Source: Butyricimonas faecalis
Lineage (GTDB): Bacteria > Bacteroidota > Bacteroidia > Bacteroidales > Marinifilaceae
NCBI RefSeq assembly: GCF_003991565.1
Contig: NZ_CP032819.1
Coordinates: 1,302,001-1,366,000, forward strand
Direction: 5' to 3'
DNA length: 64,000 nt
Shown here: piece after piece, positions 34,739-42,531 of the stretch
How the letters are laid out: the number at the start of each line of letters is the position of its first letter
How positions within the stretch are numbered: position 1 is the first letter of the stretch
Made by a program: the position numbers and the translations under genes
Notes under the pieces: generated by a model
What the model saw: the letters and a program-made list of their open reading frames with translations, nothing else
The model's database searches: none
What the model was told of the DNA's origin: nothing

Positions 34739-34742
34739 AGAA

Positions 34743-35504
34743 TTATTTCCTCCCGTTAAATAATAGATAACTATTAAAAATAGACAATACTTGCTCATAA
34801 GTAACGGTACTTAAATTGTTTACTTTGGCGTGTTTCATTGCTTGATGAAACTGATTTTTAGTAAACAGTTGACGATATTCTCGATTGACCCATTTTGAAA
34901 CAAAGTACGTATATAGCTTCCAATATTTATCTGGAACATCTGTGGTATGGCGGGTAAGTTTTATTAAGACACTGTTTACTTTTGGTTTAGGATGAAAGCA
35001 TTCCGCTGGCAGCTTAAGCAATTGCTGAATCGAGACTTGAGTGTGCAAGAGCAACCCTAGTGTTCGGTGAATATCCAAGGTACGCTTGTAGAATCCTTCT
35101 GCAACAATCAGATAGATGTCAGACGCATGGCTTTCAAAAACCACTTTTTTAATAATTTGTGTGCTTAAATGGTAAGGAATACTCCCAACAATTTTATACC
35201 TCTGTTTGTTAGGGAATTGAAACTGTAGAATATCTTGGTGAATTAAAGTGACACGAGTATTCAGTTTTAATTTTTCTGACGATAAGTTGAATAGATGACT
35301 GTCTAATTCAATAGACGTTACCTGTTTACTTATTTTAGCCAGTTTCGTCGTTAAATGCCCTTTACCTGTTCCAATTTCGTAAACGGTATCGGTTTCTTTT
35401 AAATTCAATTGTTTTATTATTTGGTTGAGTACTTTTTCACTCGTTAAAAAGTTTTGAGAATATTTTATATTAAAGTTTTGAGAATATTTTATATTTTTGT
35501 TCAT
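34743..35504 (-). CDS. erm(B): Erm(B) 23S rRNA (adenine-N6) dimethyltransferase with an N-terminal duplication
   Basis: Methylates A2058 of 23S rRNA and gives macrolide, lincosamide and streptogramin B resistance. The SAM motif [17 protein letters not shown] and the catalytic-loop motif [11 protein letters not shown] are intact. The protein is 253 residues against the usual 245, because the segment NIKYSQNF near the N-terminus is repeated (24-bp exact duplication). The Shine-Dalgarno AAGGAG is present, but the regulatory leader peptide and promoter that normally precede erm(B) are absent. The sequence 35505-35555 continues into the methyltransferase chimera. Confidence 0.97.
   Translation of the reverse strand: MNKNIKYSQNFNIKYSQNFLTSEKVLNQIIKQLNLKETDTVYEIGTGKGHLTTKLAKISKQVTSIELDSHLFNLSSEKLKLNTRVTLIHQDILQFQFPNKQRYKIVGSIPYHLSTQIIKKVVFESHASDIYLIVAEGFYKRTLDIHRTLGLLLHTQVSIQQLLKLPAECFHPKPKVNSVLIKLTRHTTDVPDKYWKLYTYFVSKWVNREYRQLFTKNQFHQAMKHAKVNNLSTVTYEQVLSIFNSYLLFNGRK
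35448..35495 (-). repeat. 24-bp tandem duplication in the erm(B) N-terminus
   Basis: 35448-35471 and 35472-35495 are identical and encode NIKYSQNF twice. In frame, so the reading frame is kept. Confidence 0.9.
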
Positions 35505-35539
35505 GTAATCACTCCTTCTTAATTACAAATTTTTAGCAT

Positions 35540-36355
35540 CTAATTTAACTTCAATAGACTAATAACAATGTTTGGTCTTGCTTCACTTTGTGCTTGTCGG
35601 AAGCCTAAATAGTAACTGCGTTTTGCTTCGTGTCCGTCTGGCAACCGCTCAAATTGTTCATCAAGTTCTGATACACCTTCTTCGTTATAGCGTGGATCAA
35701 ATTCTTCTAAAAAGTCTGCTTCCTCTACAACTTTAAGCTCAAACCCATTGTTCAGCAATCCCATTATAATCTGTGTAAGTGTGTGATGTTGTTTTACTAC
35801 ATCACATCCTAAAAAATGTGTATTTCGTTCTCCTGTTATAAAGTAATTATCAATCGCCCAATATTGCGGTTTCCCATCATCTGTATAAATCCAATCCTGC
35901 CCAACTCCTGCGGTAAAAACAGGGTGTTCGATATTAAAAAGAAAAATTCCACCTGGTTTTAATGTCCTATACACTTTTTGAAATATTTCCACTATGTCCT
36001 CTATATAGTGCAGAGCTAAATTAGATATAACACAATCCCATTCATTTTCTGGATAGTCATATTCCTCTAATCCGCTAATACGATATTCAATTTGATTTCC
36101 TGAATTGCGCTTTTGGGCTTCCTCAATCATTTTCTTACTTAAATCGATCCCTAATATTTTTGTAGCTCCTTGTTCTTCTGCGAACTTGCAGTGCCAGCCA
36201 TATCCGCACCCCAAGTCAAGAACAGATTTTCCTTCTAACGAAGGAAACAAAGGTTTTAATTGATGCCATTCACCAGCAGCTTTTAACCCCTCTTTACTGC
36301 GGGACATCTTTGCATATTCTTCAAAAAACTTCTCATTATCGTATTCATTATTCAT
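35540..36355 (-). CDS. SAM-dependent methyltransferase with a foreign C-terminus
   Basis: A 271-residue ORF from ATG 36355 (MNNEYDNEKFFEEYAKMSRS), with a plausible ribosome site. It keeps the native N-terminus and the SAM motif [15 protein letters not shown]. After VVEEA at about residue 213 the normal end (as in the 32196-33062 copy) is replaced by DFLEEFDPRYNEEGVSELDE and further residues of unknown origin, ending inside the erm(B) upstream sequence. It may or may not be active. The target is unknown; its habit of travelling with drug-resistance genes suggests a role in resistance. Confidence 0.8.
   Translation of the reverse strand: MNNEYDNEKFFEEYAKMSRSKEGLKAAGEWHQLKPLFPSLEGKSVLDLGCGYGWHCKFAEEQGATKILGIDLSKKMIEEAQKRNSGNQIEYRISGLEEYDYPENEWDCVISNLALHYIEDIVEIFQKVYRTLKPGGIFLFNIEHPVFTAGVGQDWIYTDDGKPQYWAIDNYFITGERNTHFLGCDVVKQHHTLTQIIMGLLNNGFELKVVEEADFLEEFDPRYNEEGVSELDEQFERLPDGHEAKRSYYLGFRQAQSEARPNIVISLLKLN
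35715..36297 (-). repeat. 583-bp direct repeat, copy 2 (methyltransferase body)
   Basis: Second copy of 32287-32869. The pair could recombine to delete or circularise the 3.4-kb segment carrying erm(B) and aph(3')-IIIa. Confidence 0.85.
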
Positions 36356-36451
36356 AACCTTAACATCTCCTATTTTATCCTTCGGCACCGCCGCCTCCAG
36401 GCGGCTCCCCAACTTCATCTGCTCGATAAATGGGAATTGCACCAAAACAAT

Positions 36452-36997
36452 CTAAGACAACAATGCTGCCCTACTTGCGATTTTTTCTTGTACTGCGGAA
36501 ACAGTTTCTTGAATGGAATAATTGGTCGTATCTACAACATTCGATTCATATATTCCCAGATTGCAAAATTGCTCCCACATGGTTTCTACCAATTCGATAT
36601 TTGTCTTTCGGTCTAACTTTGAGCGTTCAACAGCCCGCTTTAAGGTTTCTTCCTTACTTGCCCTTAAAATAATATAATGCACCTCATAATGTTCCCGAAC
36701 AAGACTTTGCCACGGCTTTAAAAACCACGGTCCGATAATACCGTCAACAATTACATCATATCCCCCACGAGCATATCGCTTCGCAGCTTCTAAAAACGCT
36801 TCAATGACAATCAAATTTTGCTCATTTGATTCTGGCAAATGCGGTGGTATTGCCCCTTTACTCAAATAATGATAAAAGTCATCTGTGTGCATATGCACAG
36901 ACTTTTCCAAATCTGATTCTTTTGCAACAGCAGATGCCGTTGTAGTTTTTCCTGTCCCCGGCGCACCTGTGATTACAATAATTCTACCTTGATTCAT
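36452..36997 (-). CDS. P-loop kinase-like ATPase, copy A
   Basis: A 181-residue AAA/kinase-like protein with P-loop VITGAPGTGKTTTAS at about residues 8-22 and DGIIGPWFLKPW further on. The overall layout resembles small phosphotransferases such as chloramphenicol phosphotransferase or shikimate kinase. The substrate is unknown. It lies just upstream of the methyltransferase, a pairing known from Gram-positive resistance clusters. It is about 90% identical to copy B at 38555-39100, with the last about 110 bases nearly identical. Confidence 0.75.
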   Translation of the reverse strand: MNQGRIIVITGAPGTGKTTTASAVAKESDLEKSVHMHTDDFYHYLSKGAIPPHLPESNEQNLIVIEAFLEAAKRYARGGYDVIVDGIIGPWFLKPWQSLVREHYEVHYIILRASKEETLKRAVERSKLDRKTNIELVETMWEQFCNLGIYESNVVDTTNYSIQETVSAVQEKIASRAALLS

Positions 36998-37040
36998 CTA
37001 TATTTTACCTCCACAAATTCCGATTTGTTGATAACTCATT

Positions 37041-37080
37041 ATATCATAAATCTATCCACTATATCATAAATCTATCCACT
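37041..37080. repeat. Tandem 20-bp duplication
   Basis: ATATCATAAATCTATCCACT occurs twice without a gap, in the leader of the copy A kinase gene. Confidence 0.7.
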
Positions 37081-37117
37081 TTTCAATCTATATCACGCAA
37101 TTAACTTGGAAAGGAAC

Positions 37118-37146
37118 ACCGCCGAGCAATGGGTTATCTCGGCGGT
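37118..37146 (-). terminator. Hairpin after the Pcp remnant
   Basis: ACCGCCGAG (37118-37126) pairs with CTCGGCGGT (37138-37146), eight bases past the stop at 37154. The T-rich side is better on the plus strand (CACTCTTTT). Confidence 0.5.
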
Positions 37147-37153
37147 CACTCTT

Positions 37154-37573
37154 TTACTCGTTGTCCGCTCCATACGATACCGACGACGGAATTCCGTTAT
37201 CATTTAGATTTTTCTCGATATCCTTCACCGGAAGTGAGGAAAAATACGCTTCTCTTCCCTCTTTTATTATAAGCTCGTGGCACGGCTTGTTTCCGGCGTT
37301 GTCGGGAATGCGCGCGTCCATTATGTTCACGGTTATCATCTCGGGAGTAATGGCGGCTCTCCCTCCGGCTTGACCTACGCACACCACCGCGTCGGGTCTG
37401 TATTGCTCCACCGCTTTTTTAAGAACCTCTCCTGCCTTTCCAAACACCGTCGGCACTTCGAGCTTTAAAATTTCCGCGCCTTGTATTTCGTTTTTCATCA
37501 TTTTTACGGCTTCTCCCGCAGGATTGATTTTCTCTCCCCCGAACGGGTCAAAGCCTGTGAACAGTATTCTCAT
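37154..37573 (-). pseudogene. pcp: Truncated pyrrolidone-carboxylate peptidase
   Basis: 139 residues, starting MRILFTGFDPFGGEKINPAG, a clear Pcp (C15 peptidase) N-terminus, and including the Glu of PEMITVNIMDARIPDNAG. Pcp enzymes have about 215 residues. The catalytic Cys (in AGTFVCN) and His lie beyond the break, where the protein ends abruptly in SYGADNE. So it should be inactive. It follows the APH(4)-like gene by four bases. Confidence 0.85.
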
Positions 37574-37577
37574 TTTA

Positions 37578-38495
37578 TCATGCCTTTCTTTGTCTGTATT
37601 CTCTCAAAATCTCGCGGCACCTGTTTTGAAGCCACTCTGTTGTCTCAGTATCGTTTTCGACAGCGTTTTCGTATATTTCCGTCAGCCCTATCCGCAGCTC
37701 ATAGCATAAAATTCGCTCGGTATATCTCGGCAGGTGAGAGTATTTTCTCTCCCAATACGCCGCAGTTTTTTCCATGCACATGAGCCATGTCCGCCAAAAA
37801 TACGCGGTCGCGATGTCGTAAAGAAAGTCCCCGTAAGCCGCGCAGTCCCAGTCTATAACGCCACTTATCCTCGATTTTTTGCCTACGATAACATTATTCG
37901 AGCCGAAATCCCCGTGGAACAGCGCTCTTTCTTCCGGGCAATAAGATATAAGCTCACGATATGCCGCGAGAAGCTCGTCGATGAGTGAGAGGTTAACATA
38001 GCTCCTGCTTACCGCCGTCCAGTCTCTCTCGAATACCTCCGCAAGATATTCTCTCCAGCTGTAAAACGGAGCGTTTCCCGTATCGCTGTCAAACACGCCG
38101 CAGCCGGAAGTGCCTGATATATCGGTTCGCGATATTGCTTCGGTTACATCCGTAATATCGCCGAGCAGTCGCACAACCGTTTCTTCATCGGAGTCCTCAT
38201 ATGTAATCCCGTCCGCTTTTACGCTGATGCAGAAGTAGTGCGTGCCGTCAAAGTTGCCTGTTTCAACAACCTCTGGAATAGGAACTCTATCCGAGCGGAA
38301 GTGCTCATAGGCGTATTTGTCTTTTTTGAAGCCTTCCATATTTGAATTTATGCGCACGACATATTCTCTGCCGCCACGCGAAAACCAATACGCCTGTGAC
38401 TCCTGCCCTTCTTTTATCGGAAAAAGCCTTATATCCTCACCGTACTTTCGGCTTAAAAACTCTGTGATGCTTTCTTTTGAATAATCGCTTTTCAT
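37578..38495 (-). CDS. APH(4)-like phosphotransferase (hygromycin B kinase family)
   Basis: A 305-residue kinase, co-linear with hygromycin B 4-O-phosphotransferase (Hph). Shared blocks are EGQESQAYWFSRGGREYVVR, KDKYAYEHFRSDRVPIPEV, the catalytic LFHGDFGSNNVIV, and VIDWDCAAYGDFLYDIATAYFWRTWLMCMEK. I estimate under half identity to Hph from memory, so the drug may be hygromycin or another aminoglycoside. The gene is GC-richer than the neighbours, suggesting a separate source, together with the Pcp fragment behind it. Confidence 0.8.
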   Translation of the reverse strand: MKSDYSKESITEFLSRKYGEDIRLFPIKEGQESQAYWFSRGGREYVVRINSNMEGFKKDKYAYEHFRSDRVPIPEVVETGNFDGTHYFCISVKADGITYEDSDEETVVRLLGDITDVTEAISRTDISGTSGCGVFDSDTGNAPFYSWREYLAEVFERDWTAVSRSYVNLSLIDELLAAYRELISYCPEERALFHGDFGSNNVIVGKKSRISGVIDWDCAAYGDFLYDIATAYFWRTWLMCMEKTAAYWERKYSHLPRYTERILCYELRIGLTEIYENAVENDTETTEWLQNRCREILREYRQRKA

Positions 38496-38554
38496 GTTCC
38501 GCTCTCTCTTTTAGCTCTGTCTGAGGATAATATACCACAAAAAAGCAAAAAAAT

Positions 38555-39100
38555 CTAAGACAACAACGCTGCCCTACTTGCGATTTTTTCTTGTACTGCG
38601 GAAACAGTTTCTTGAATGGAATAATTGGTCGTATCTACAACACTCGATTCATATATCCCCAAATTACAAAATTGCTCCCACATTGTTTCTACTAATTCAA
38701 CATTTGTTTTTCTGTCTAATTTTGAACGTTCCACAGCTCGTTTCATAGTTTCTTCTTTACTGGCTCTTAAAACAATATAGTGTACTTCATAATCTTCTCG
38801 AACAAGGGCTCTCCATGGTTCTAAAAACCACGGCCCGACAATTCCATCTACAATTACATCATATCCGCCGCGGGCATAGCGCTTTGCAGCTTCTAAAAAG
38901 GCTTCAATGACAACTAAATTTTGTTCGTTGGACTCTGGTAAATGCGGCGGTATTGCTCCTTTGCTTAAATAATGAAAAAAGTCGTCTGTGTGCATATGCA
39001 CAGATTTATCCATGTTCGATTCTTTTGCGACAATCGACGCAGTTGTTGTCTTTCCTGTTCCCGGCGAACCTGTAATCACAATAATTCTTCCTTGATTCAT
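38555..39100 (-). CDS. P-loop kinase-like ATPase, copy B
   Basis: 181 residues, like copy A (P-loop VITGSPGTGKTTTAS; HTDDFFHYLSKGAIPPHL). The two differ at about one residue in ten, but the 3' end from about 38555 to 38650 is almost the same at DNA level, which suggests gene conversion or recombination there. The substrate is unknown. It stands upstream of the APH(4)-like gene. Confidence 0.75.
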   Translation of the reverse strand: MNQGRIIVITGSPGTGKTTTASIVAKESNMDKSVHMHTDDFFHYLSKGAIPPHLPESNEQNLVVIEAFLEAAKRYARGGYDVIVDGIVGPWFLEPWRALVREDYEVHYIVLRASKEETMKRAVERSKLDRKTNVELVETMWEQFCNLGIYESSVVDTTNYSIQETVSAVQEKIASRAALLS

Positions 39101-39167
39101 CTACATTCTCCCTCGCAATTCAGATTTACCGCTCTCTTTCTGATTTTGGAGCGTTTCTTCTCTCAAG

Positions 39168-39302
39168 ATTGAAATGGGCGGGAAGCCATTTTAGGGCTTT
39201 CCCGCCTTGATTGCCCATCAACAAAGACGGGCGGGACTGTCAACGGCGGCGCATTTATGCGCCGTTCATCTTGACCGTTGATTGGCCCCGCTAACTTTGC
39301 TA
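39168..39302 (-). repeat. 135-bp direct repeat, right copy
   Basis: Partner of 31821-31956, same orientation, with the perfect stem GGCGCAT/ATGCGCC. Its end overlaps the ANT(9) stop codon. The two copies enclose 7.2 kb of the island. Confidence 0.65.
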
Positions 39303-40076
39303 CTCTGTTCTAAGTAATTCCTCAATTTGTTTTTTCATATATTCTACAAGTGCCATCGCTTCCTTTTCTACTGTCTCCCATTCATCAGACAAATTTCCCA
39401 AATAAGCTTCCTTTGCCGTTGTTAGCAGGGGGGGAAATCTCTCCGGCAATTTTAAAATTACCCATTTTGCGGCAACATCTTTTGTCGTGATTTCTTCTGT
39501 TACTAAAGTAAACCACATTCGTGATAAGGTTAATAACACATTTCTTTCATCACCCTTAAAGCTGGAAATCAAACCAGGTAAAGAAAACCGAATTGCTTTT
39601 TTAATTTCGTGAAATGGGATAGCGGGAATAAGCTCTTTGCTTTCCGCCCCCTTCAAAGTTATGCTATTTTTTCTTGCTTGCCATAATAAAATCATTATAT
39701 CTGGGTCATTGCAGGCTTGCGGATATTCTCCTGCTTCCATCTCTCCCCTTAGCCATTCACCATACATATACTGACATTTTGGCGGAAATTGCAACGGAAC
39801 AATATCAGATTGATTGATAATAGTTACCTCTAAAGGTCTTTTTTCAATACAGCCTACGGAGCCAGAAATTTTCAATAATTGCTTTGTTAGATCTGCTCTG
39901 ATTGAATTACTCAATTCTTGTTTAGTAATTATCAGTATATCTATATCACTATCTGGACGCAGCCCATTCATTGTTGCTGAACCATATAAATATATCCCCA
40001 ATATTTGACCTTGTAATATGGTTTCTGCTATTGAAATAACTTGATTTACTTGTTGTGGAAATTCATTTATATTCAT
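39300..40076 (-). CDS. Aminoglycoside 9-nucleotidyltransferase, ANT(9)-like (spectinomycin resistance)
   Basis: A 258-residue nucleotidyltransferase with signature LYGSATMNGLRPDSDIDILI, followed by RPLEVTIINQSDIVPLQFPP, GEWLRGEMEAG and LTLSRMWFTLVTEEITTKDVAAKW. These match ANT(9) spectinomycin adenylyltransferases of Gram-positive bacteria. It is diverged from the ANT(9)-Ia I remember, so I do not assign the exact allele. A nucleoside-phosphorylase gene lies just upstream. Confidence 0.9.
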   Translation of the reverse strand: MNINEFPQQVNQVISIAETILQGQILGIYLYGSATMNGLRPDSDIDILIITKQELSNSIRADLTKQLLKISGSVGCIEKRPLEVTIINQSDIVPLQFPPKCQYMYGEWLRGEMEAGEYPQACNDPDIMILLWQARKNSITLKGAESKELIPAIPFHEIKKAIRFSLPGLISSFKGDERNVLLTLSRMWFTLVTEEITTKDVAAKWVILKLPERFPPLLTTAKEAYLGNLSDEWETVEKEAMALVEYMKKQIEELLRTE

Positions 40077-40100
40077 TGTAACTCCTATATGTATTTATTT

Positions 40101-40871
40101 TTACTCCTCAACAACTGATAAAACAGCGTCTAAGGCTAATTCTAAGGCTATGGATATACTTGTTTTTCCCCATTCTCTTTCTTGGTATTTATGAGGGTCT
40201 GCAAGAGTATCGGCTGAAAAAAGCAGCATAGCCCATGTAACTTTTCTAAATTTTGCACACGCCGCCAATGCGGAACATTCCATTTCTACTACTTGACATC
40301 CCTCTTCTTTCCGATACTGAACCATTTCTACTGTTTCTCGATAAAAACCGTCTGTTGTCCATGTTTTAACTTCCCAATATGGTATATTCTTTTGGCTTAA
40401 AGCAGATTCAATCGCATTTATACCAGCCTTTGAAATCTCTACTTCTCGGGAGGGAGGAAGATAATGGTAAGATGTTCCCTCATCTCTCAATGCAGAAACA
40501 GGTATCAAAAATCTATTTTCCGGGATGTCTTCCAATACGCCGCAGGAGCCGACGGAAATAATCTTTGTTACACCCCCTGCAATTAAATATTCTAAAACTT
40601 GGACGGCAGCAGCACTTCCCACAGGAGCCGGACATAGACATATTTTCTCCTGATTATAAAGACATTCATAAATAGGATATCGTCTTGTTGCACTTTCAAA
40701 TTCATCTATCTGTATTCCATCATGGGTATGTGCATAATTTTCAACCTCGTCTCCTAAAAAAGCAAACACTGCTTTTGCAGGAAAACATTTTTTCCCATTT
40801 CCCGGCTGAAAAACAGCTTTTGATGCGGTATCGTACTCTAAAACAGGGTAGTCATGCTTTACTAATGGCAT
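40101..40871 (-). CDS. Nucleoside phosphorylase
   Basis: A 256-residue PNP/UDP phosphorylase-family protein. Motifs: YLIAGGVTKIISVGSCGVL (phosphate/ribose binding), VVEMECSALAACAKFRKV (the Met-Glu-x-Ser element contacting the nucleoside), and a terminal FSADTLADPHKY. It would split nucleosides with phosphate. It sits 24 bases before the ANT(9) gene, an association seen in other Gram-positive resistance clusters; a link to resistance is not shown. Confidence 0.85.
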   Translation of the reverse strand: MPLVKHDYPVLEYDTASKAVFQPGNGKKCFPAKAVFAFLGDEVENYAHTHDGIQIDEFESATRRYPIYECLYNQEKICLCPAPVGSAAAVQVLEYLIAGGVTKIISVGSCGVLEDIPENRFLIPVSALRDEGTSYHYLPPSREVEISKAGINAIESALSQKNIPYWEVKTWTTDGFYRETVEMVQYRKEEGCQVVEMECSALAACAKFRKVTWAMLLFSADTLADPHKYQEREWGKTSISIALELALDAVLSVVEE

Positions 40872-40895
40872 ATTATTATCTCGAATAACAGGCTA

Positions 40896-41672
40896 TTATT
40901 CTATTCCTTTCATCATCTTTTTTGCCAACTGCTTGAACAGGTCGGCAGTTTCTTCATCCATCGGCGTAAGCTGTCCGATCTGTCCGGCAACCATCGCCGC
41001 TACATCGTCAATGGAAAGCGGGTTTTGCTTCTGTTCCGCCAATGCGTCCCGCATGGCTTGGAACATCGCGGCGGTCACAGCTTCTCCCGGCTGTTCCCCG
41101 TTTTCAATATCTTTCTTAATATCCCGCAGGATAGCCAGGAACACATTTTTGATTTTCTCAATCTCCGCCTCATGTTCCCCCATCTTCTGGGCGTTCAAAA
41201 GCTGTAAATCCTGCTTTGCTTCCGCCCGGTGTTCCGGGTGTTCTTTCATCAGGTCGGACAGGGAAGCCGTTGCTATCTCGATAAGCTGGTTTCTTGCTGT
41301 TATGCCTTTTGCCGCTGTGTCCTGAAAATAAATCCGTATCAAATCTATCAGCTTAGGAAAATTCCTGTGTTCCAACAGGCGGTTGAGGATTTGCACATCA
41401 ACAGCACCCGTCACGAGCCCCCTCACGGCTCCCTCGGACAAGCCTAATTCAGAAATATCGTAGCTTTTACGGACGCTCACGGTGGACAAGCCCAGTATAT
41501 AGTCTGTCGATACCTTAAATTCCTTTGCCACACCTATGAGAATATCACTGCTGACCGTTCTCGTTTCGCCGCTGACAATGCGGCTCAACTGGGAAGCGGA
41601 AACACCTATCTTCTCCGCAAGTTCCTTCTGTTTAGGTTTGGATATATTGTTTTGAGTTGCCACGATATACAA
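40896..41672 (-). CDS. Xre-family transcriptional regulator, apparently truncated at the N-terminus
   Basis: A 258-residue protein. The HTH (KQKELAEKIGVSASQLSRIVSG) starts only about 14 residues in, and the usual first helix of the HTH_3 fold is missing or replaced by MYIVATQNNISKPK. The long helical C-terminus ends in a DEETADLFKQLAKKMMKG segment. Style is Clostridiales/Firmicutes. It stands at the very right edge of the island, 18 bases from the stop of the export gene, so the break has probably cut its true start. Confidence 0.7.
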   Translation of the reverse strand: MYIVATQNNISKPKQKELAEKIGVSASQLSRIVSGETRTVSSDILIGVAKEFKVSTDYILGLSTVSVRKSYDISELGLSEGAVRGLVTGAVDVQILNRLLEHRNFPKLIDLIRIYFQDTAAKGITARNQLIEIATASLSDLMKEHPEHRAEAKQDLQLLNAQKMGEHEAEIEKIKNVFLAILRDIKKDIENGEQPGEAVTAAMFQAMRDALAEQKQNPLSIDDVAAMVAGQIGQLTPMDEETADLFKQLAKKMMKGIE

Positions 41673-41690
41673 TATTTAGATTGGACGTGA

Positions 41691-42512
41691 TTAATTAAAA
41701 ATGAGGATGGCCACAGAAGTCAGCAACGATGCCAGCGAAATCCAGAACGAGGTGGAACGCACGTTGTTGCCGTTGACGGTAGATTGACGGGCTTTCACTT
41801 CATTGGGTTCCACATACACCACGTCATTCTGTTGCAGATAATAGGCGGGTGAAGAATAGATGTGTTCGCCGGAAGTGAGGTTCAGTCCGTACACCCGTTG
41901 CACATCCCCTTCTTGCCGTAACACCATCACCTTGGAACGGTTTCCGTAGATGGTCAGGTCGCCTGCCATGCTGAGTGCATCGAGTATGGTCAGCCTGTCC
42001 CGGTCAATGCTGAAACGTCCCGGACTGTTCACCTCGCCCAACACGGATATGCAGAGATTGGCAAATTCCACGGTCACGACAGGGTCTTTCACCAAATTCT
42101 CCTTTATCAATTCGTTCTTGATACATTCGGCGATTTCTTCCCGCTTCATTCCGGCCACGTGTATCTTGCCAAGTACAGGAAAATCTATCTTACCGTTGGC
42201 ATCTACGGTATAAGCGGATACTCCTTGATTGCTTGAAGCCGTCACGCCATTTGTCCTTAAAGACTGACCCAATTGCCTGGACACATAAGGCAGGTTGAAC
42301 AAGTCCGTCAACTGGGGGTCACGGCTGTTGACGATAATGGAAATCTTATCCTCCGGTCGGACTGTAATGGCTTTCACTTCAGGCAACTTGATTTCTGTTT
42401 CCCCGGGTCTCAAATCCTGGAAATAAACTACTTCCTTGGAAGAACCGCACGAGCCCAGTGTCACTGTACTTGCGACAATGAGCAAGATGTAAAATACTTT
42501 ATTTATACTCAT
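41691..42512 (-). CDS. Polysaccharide export outer-membrane lipoprotein (Wza family)
   Basis: A 273-residue lipoprotein (lipobox VTLGSC, Cys22) with a poly-export domain at about 45-150 (KAITVRPEDKISIIVNSRDPQ) and an SLBB domain (ISVLGEVNSPGRFSIDRDRLTILDALSMAGD). A C-terminal hydrophobic helix (FWISLASLLTSVAILIF) would span the outer membrane, as in Wza. It exports capsular polysaccharide. The gene is complete, but the next genes expected in a capsule locus (Wzc, glycosyltransferases) are missing; the resistance island starts 18 bases on. Confidence 0.9.
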   Translation of the reverse strand: MSINKVFYILLIVASTVTLGSCGSSKEVVYFQDLRPGETEIKLPEVKAITVRPEDKISIIVNSRDPQLTDLFNLPYVSRQLGQSLRTNGVTASSNQGVSAYTVDANGKIDFPVLGKIHVAGMKREEIAECIKNELIKENLVKDPVVTVEFANLCISVLGEVNSPGRFSIDRDRLTILDALSMAGDLTIYGNRSKVMVLRQEGDVQRVYGLNLTSGEHIYSSPAYYLQQNDVVYVEPNEVKARQSTVNGNNVRSTSFWISLASLLTSVAILIFN

Positions 42513-42531
42513 ATTCCTGATTTTTCTTTGT

